From NCBI GenBank assembly GCA_023265235.1, contig JAHFUF010000237.1:1-7473 (forward strand): a DNA stretch of 7,473 nucleotides, read 5' to 3'. Each line of letters begins with the position of its first letter. The first letter of the stretch is position 1. The notes under the pieces are model-generated. The model was not told where the DNA came from and made no database searches. It saw only the letters and a program-made list of their open reading frames with translations. The translations under genes and the position numbers were made by a program. This document shows, in pieces, positions 7,201 to 7,473 of the stretch. The DNA is from Blastocatellia bacterium (GTDB lineage Bacteria > Acidobacteriota > Blastocatellia > Chloracidobacteriales > JADJPF01).

Positions 7201-7473
7201 TGGTTTCTCTGTTCAACCTCCTAGATCACTTTGGCATAGAGTATAGTTACTTGACCATTTTCTACGCCTGTTATGGACTAGCCTTGCTCTATATTGCTGG
7301 TAAAGACAAAGGTAAATATCAGTGGACTAGTGATGTTGTTTATAATGCGGCACATGGGCTATTGGCACTTTCTGCTATAACGATTGTGTTACAAACTTTT
7401 GCTTCATTAAACCTAAGCGACGATAGAATCATACCCTATTTTGTTTCTCTAGTAATAATGACTAGTATTTTTA
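4260..7473 (+). CDS. Very large polytopic membrane protein, partial at 3' end (DUF2157/SCO7613-like layout)
   Basis: An uninterrupted frame of 1071 codons runs off the window, so the C-terminus is missing. Residues 1-15 hold a lone CILCH motif (C7, C10, H11), half of a zinc-ribbon knuckle. Residues 25-78 look helical, with WRANKLIYPNAEQELFRFYGSRR. Residues 83-165 are a Pro/Ser/Thr-rich linker ending in a polyproline patch (TPPPP). From about 172 on, the chain is a long series of hydrophobic segments, on the order of 25-30 spans; the first are near 174-191, 204-224, 234-250 and 263-281. There is no signal peptide, so the N-terminus is probably cytoplasmic. The order 'CxxC end, helical part, linker, very many spans' resembles DUF2157 or SCO7613-type proteins of unknown function. 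No transporter, glycosyltransferase or kinase motif is evident. Start choice is firm (AGGAG, upstream in-frame stop). That it is a real gene is near certain; the family is tentative. Confidence 0.85.
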   Translation, partial: MSTSKTCILCHNSLAEPLEKDSPSQETINLAQEINSIDYLLREVPAWRANKLIYPNAEQELFRFYGSRRYNLVQNLLPQNNQKSAEPIPIPTTTNSSPVVTPTINSTFVVKPISKTEDSLTLDINLTEPLQTPSQPNIEASPKTSRSYIPPPFLLTPPPPQKPLGELVSENINYIFAACAALFVGGVALYYRNELYHGLSQPITQAAILLVVTLGFLVAGIFLVRETTQTLAGRTLTLVGALLVPINPWFLVRSHLIANTGRGWVLGIACTLLYASLTYFLKDPLFVYLSLVTGMITAWVGIYHFSNNIVHLSLYATALMAYSVLSLLAEQIFKPKQEDATTDALRRPLFHFAQIGIALTLLFYTPLVAFLPREFVATKMYFDPSYNGLVTVWLALVASFAYGYSSVTRRASYFVYLSIGALYWSEISLFIHLKSNPGQAVLAIAITTLLLAVVGQKSSLEKLYREPMILVATVIGNVFVAVAVISLALGLAPSWWFILAFLIIAIMFQANLLEQSLIQQNKEVIPYQVGLLSLAVYILSLTKLALDKDFFLLLLPLPSIAALGLSYLMTKDKKDSLANSWQNVSLICLAVAVYKYFSYPTLAIFWLEISLGLAAFSYLVKKEAPALLTAILSSGLLVVSYSFGLGYFDYLQGREAIFAYAILAFAYYAISQTNLFWDAMKQALSYLSTVLTGLLLLVSSAVLIDINLNRLIETNLSSQISSKSYFVVFALVLIGIKEFWHLWKERNVLHTALFGINAVTLLPLVLGLTNIFSQEHLFLAEIILASGYLVLAYKLAQEKVSQQVCVTFEVLANATIVISAIGLLIVGYSSSTYSFSLLTCLGYFAIAFFYFLATELTENQSLIKGYAYTAFTVILLVVCLIGHHFGLRTWADLAAILIPILIGYLFIDRALQNTKFSTASIAVAQVAQPIVVIFGVISGLSRFNPPIGGAIFFAEIAIFYFCLGLLRTQGYALYIGIVTSMVSLFNLLDHFGIEYSYLTIFYACYGLALLYIAGKDKGKYQWTSDVVYNAAHGLLALSAITIVLQTFASLNLSDDRIIPYFVSLVIMTSIF
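4539..4598 (+). repeat. Imperfect 30-bp tandem duplication in the proline-rich linker
   Basis: Residues 94-103 (TNSSPVVTPT) and 104-113 (INSTFVVKPI) align without gaps, and the DNA agrees at roughly 22 of 30 positions. It is an in-frame duplication in the low-complexity linker of the membrane protein, consistent with loose constraint on linker length. Confidence 0.6.

Overview
This is an AT-rich bacterial window (about 37 % GC by sampling), densely coding, with three large genes and one probable gene-within-a-gene. The organism cannot be fixed from the sequence. The codon use, the two-domain M16 peptidase and the Rpn/DUF4351 protein would fit an AT-rich Gram-negative lineage such as Acidobacteriota (Blastocatellia) or the cyanobacterial/Melainabacterial group. 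This is a weak inference. The tetranucleotide CTAG, rare in many bacteria, is unusually frequent here.

Left half, minus strand: a 945-residue M16 (insulinase/pitrilysin-type) zinc metallopeptidase occupies 1149-3986. Its N-terminal half carries the HxxEH zinc motif; its C-terminal half has lost it. Only 24 bp downstream on the same strand lies a 331-residue Rpn-family (recombination-promoting nuclease, PD-(D/E)XK, formerly 'transposase_31') protein at 129-1124. It starts at GTG behind a strong Shine-Dalgarno sequence and has a DUF4351-like C-terminus. The spacing suggests co-transcription. The first 128 bp hold no gene and no convincing intrinsic terminator.

The most interesting signal is inside the Rpn gene. 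A near-perfect Shine-Dalgarno sequence (AAGGAGG) lies 4 nt before an in-frame ATG at 408-410. From there an ORF of 93 residues would be made, consisting of the four-residue GLQQ repeats (four identical 12-bp units) plus the DUF4351-like tail. This is the layout reported for E. coli Rpn phage-defence toxins, where a separately translated C-terminal fragment (RpnS) with variable four-residue repeats neutralises the full-length toxin (RpnL). The window may therefore hold an intragenic toxin-antitoxin/anti-phage module of the DUF4351 type.

Right half, plus strand: after a 273-bp divergent intergenic region, a very large open frame starts at 4260 and runs off the window end (1071 codons seen, no stop). 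It encodes a short CxxCH-containing N-terminus, a helical segment, a Pro/Ser/Thr-rich linker and then some 25-30 predicted membrane spans. It resembles DUF2157/SCO7613-type large membrane proteins in layout, but I do not recognise a function.
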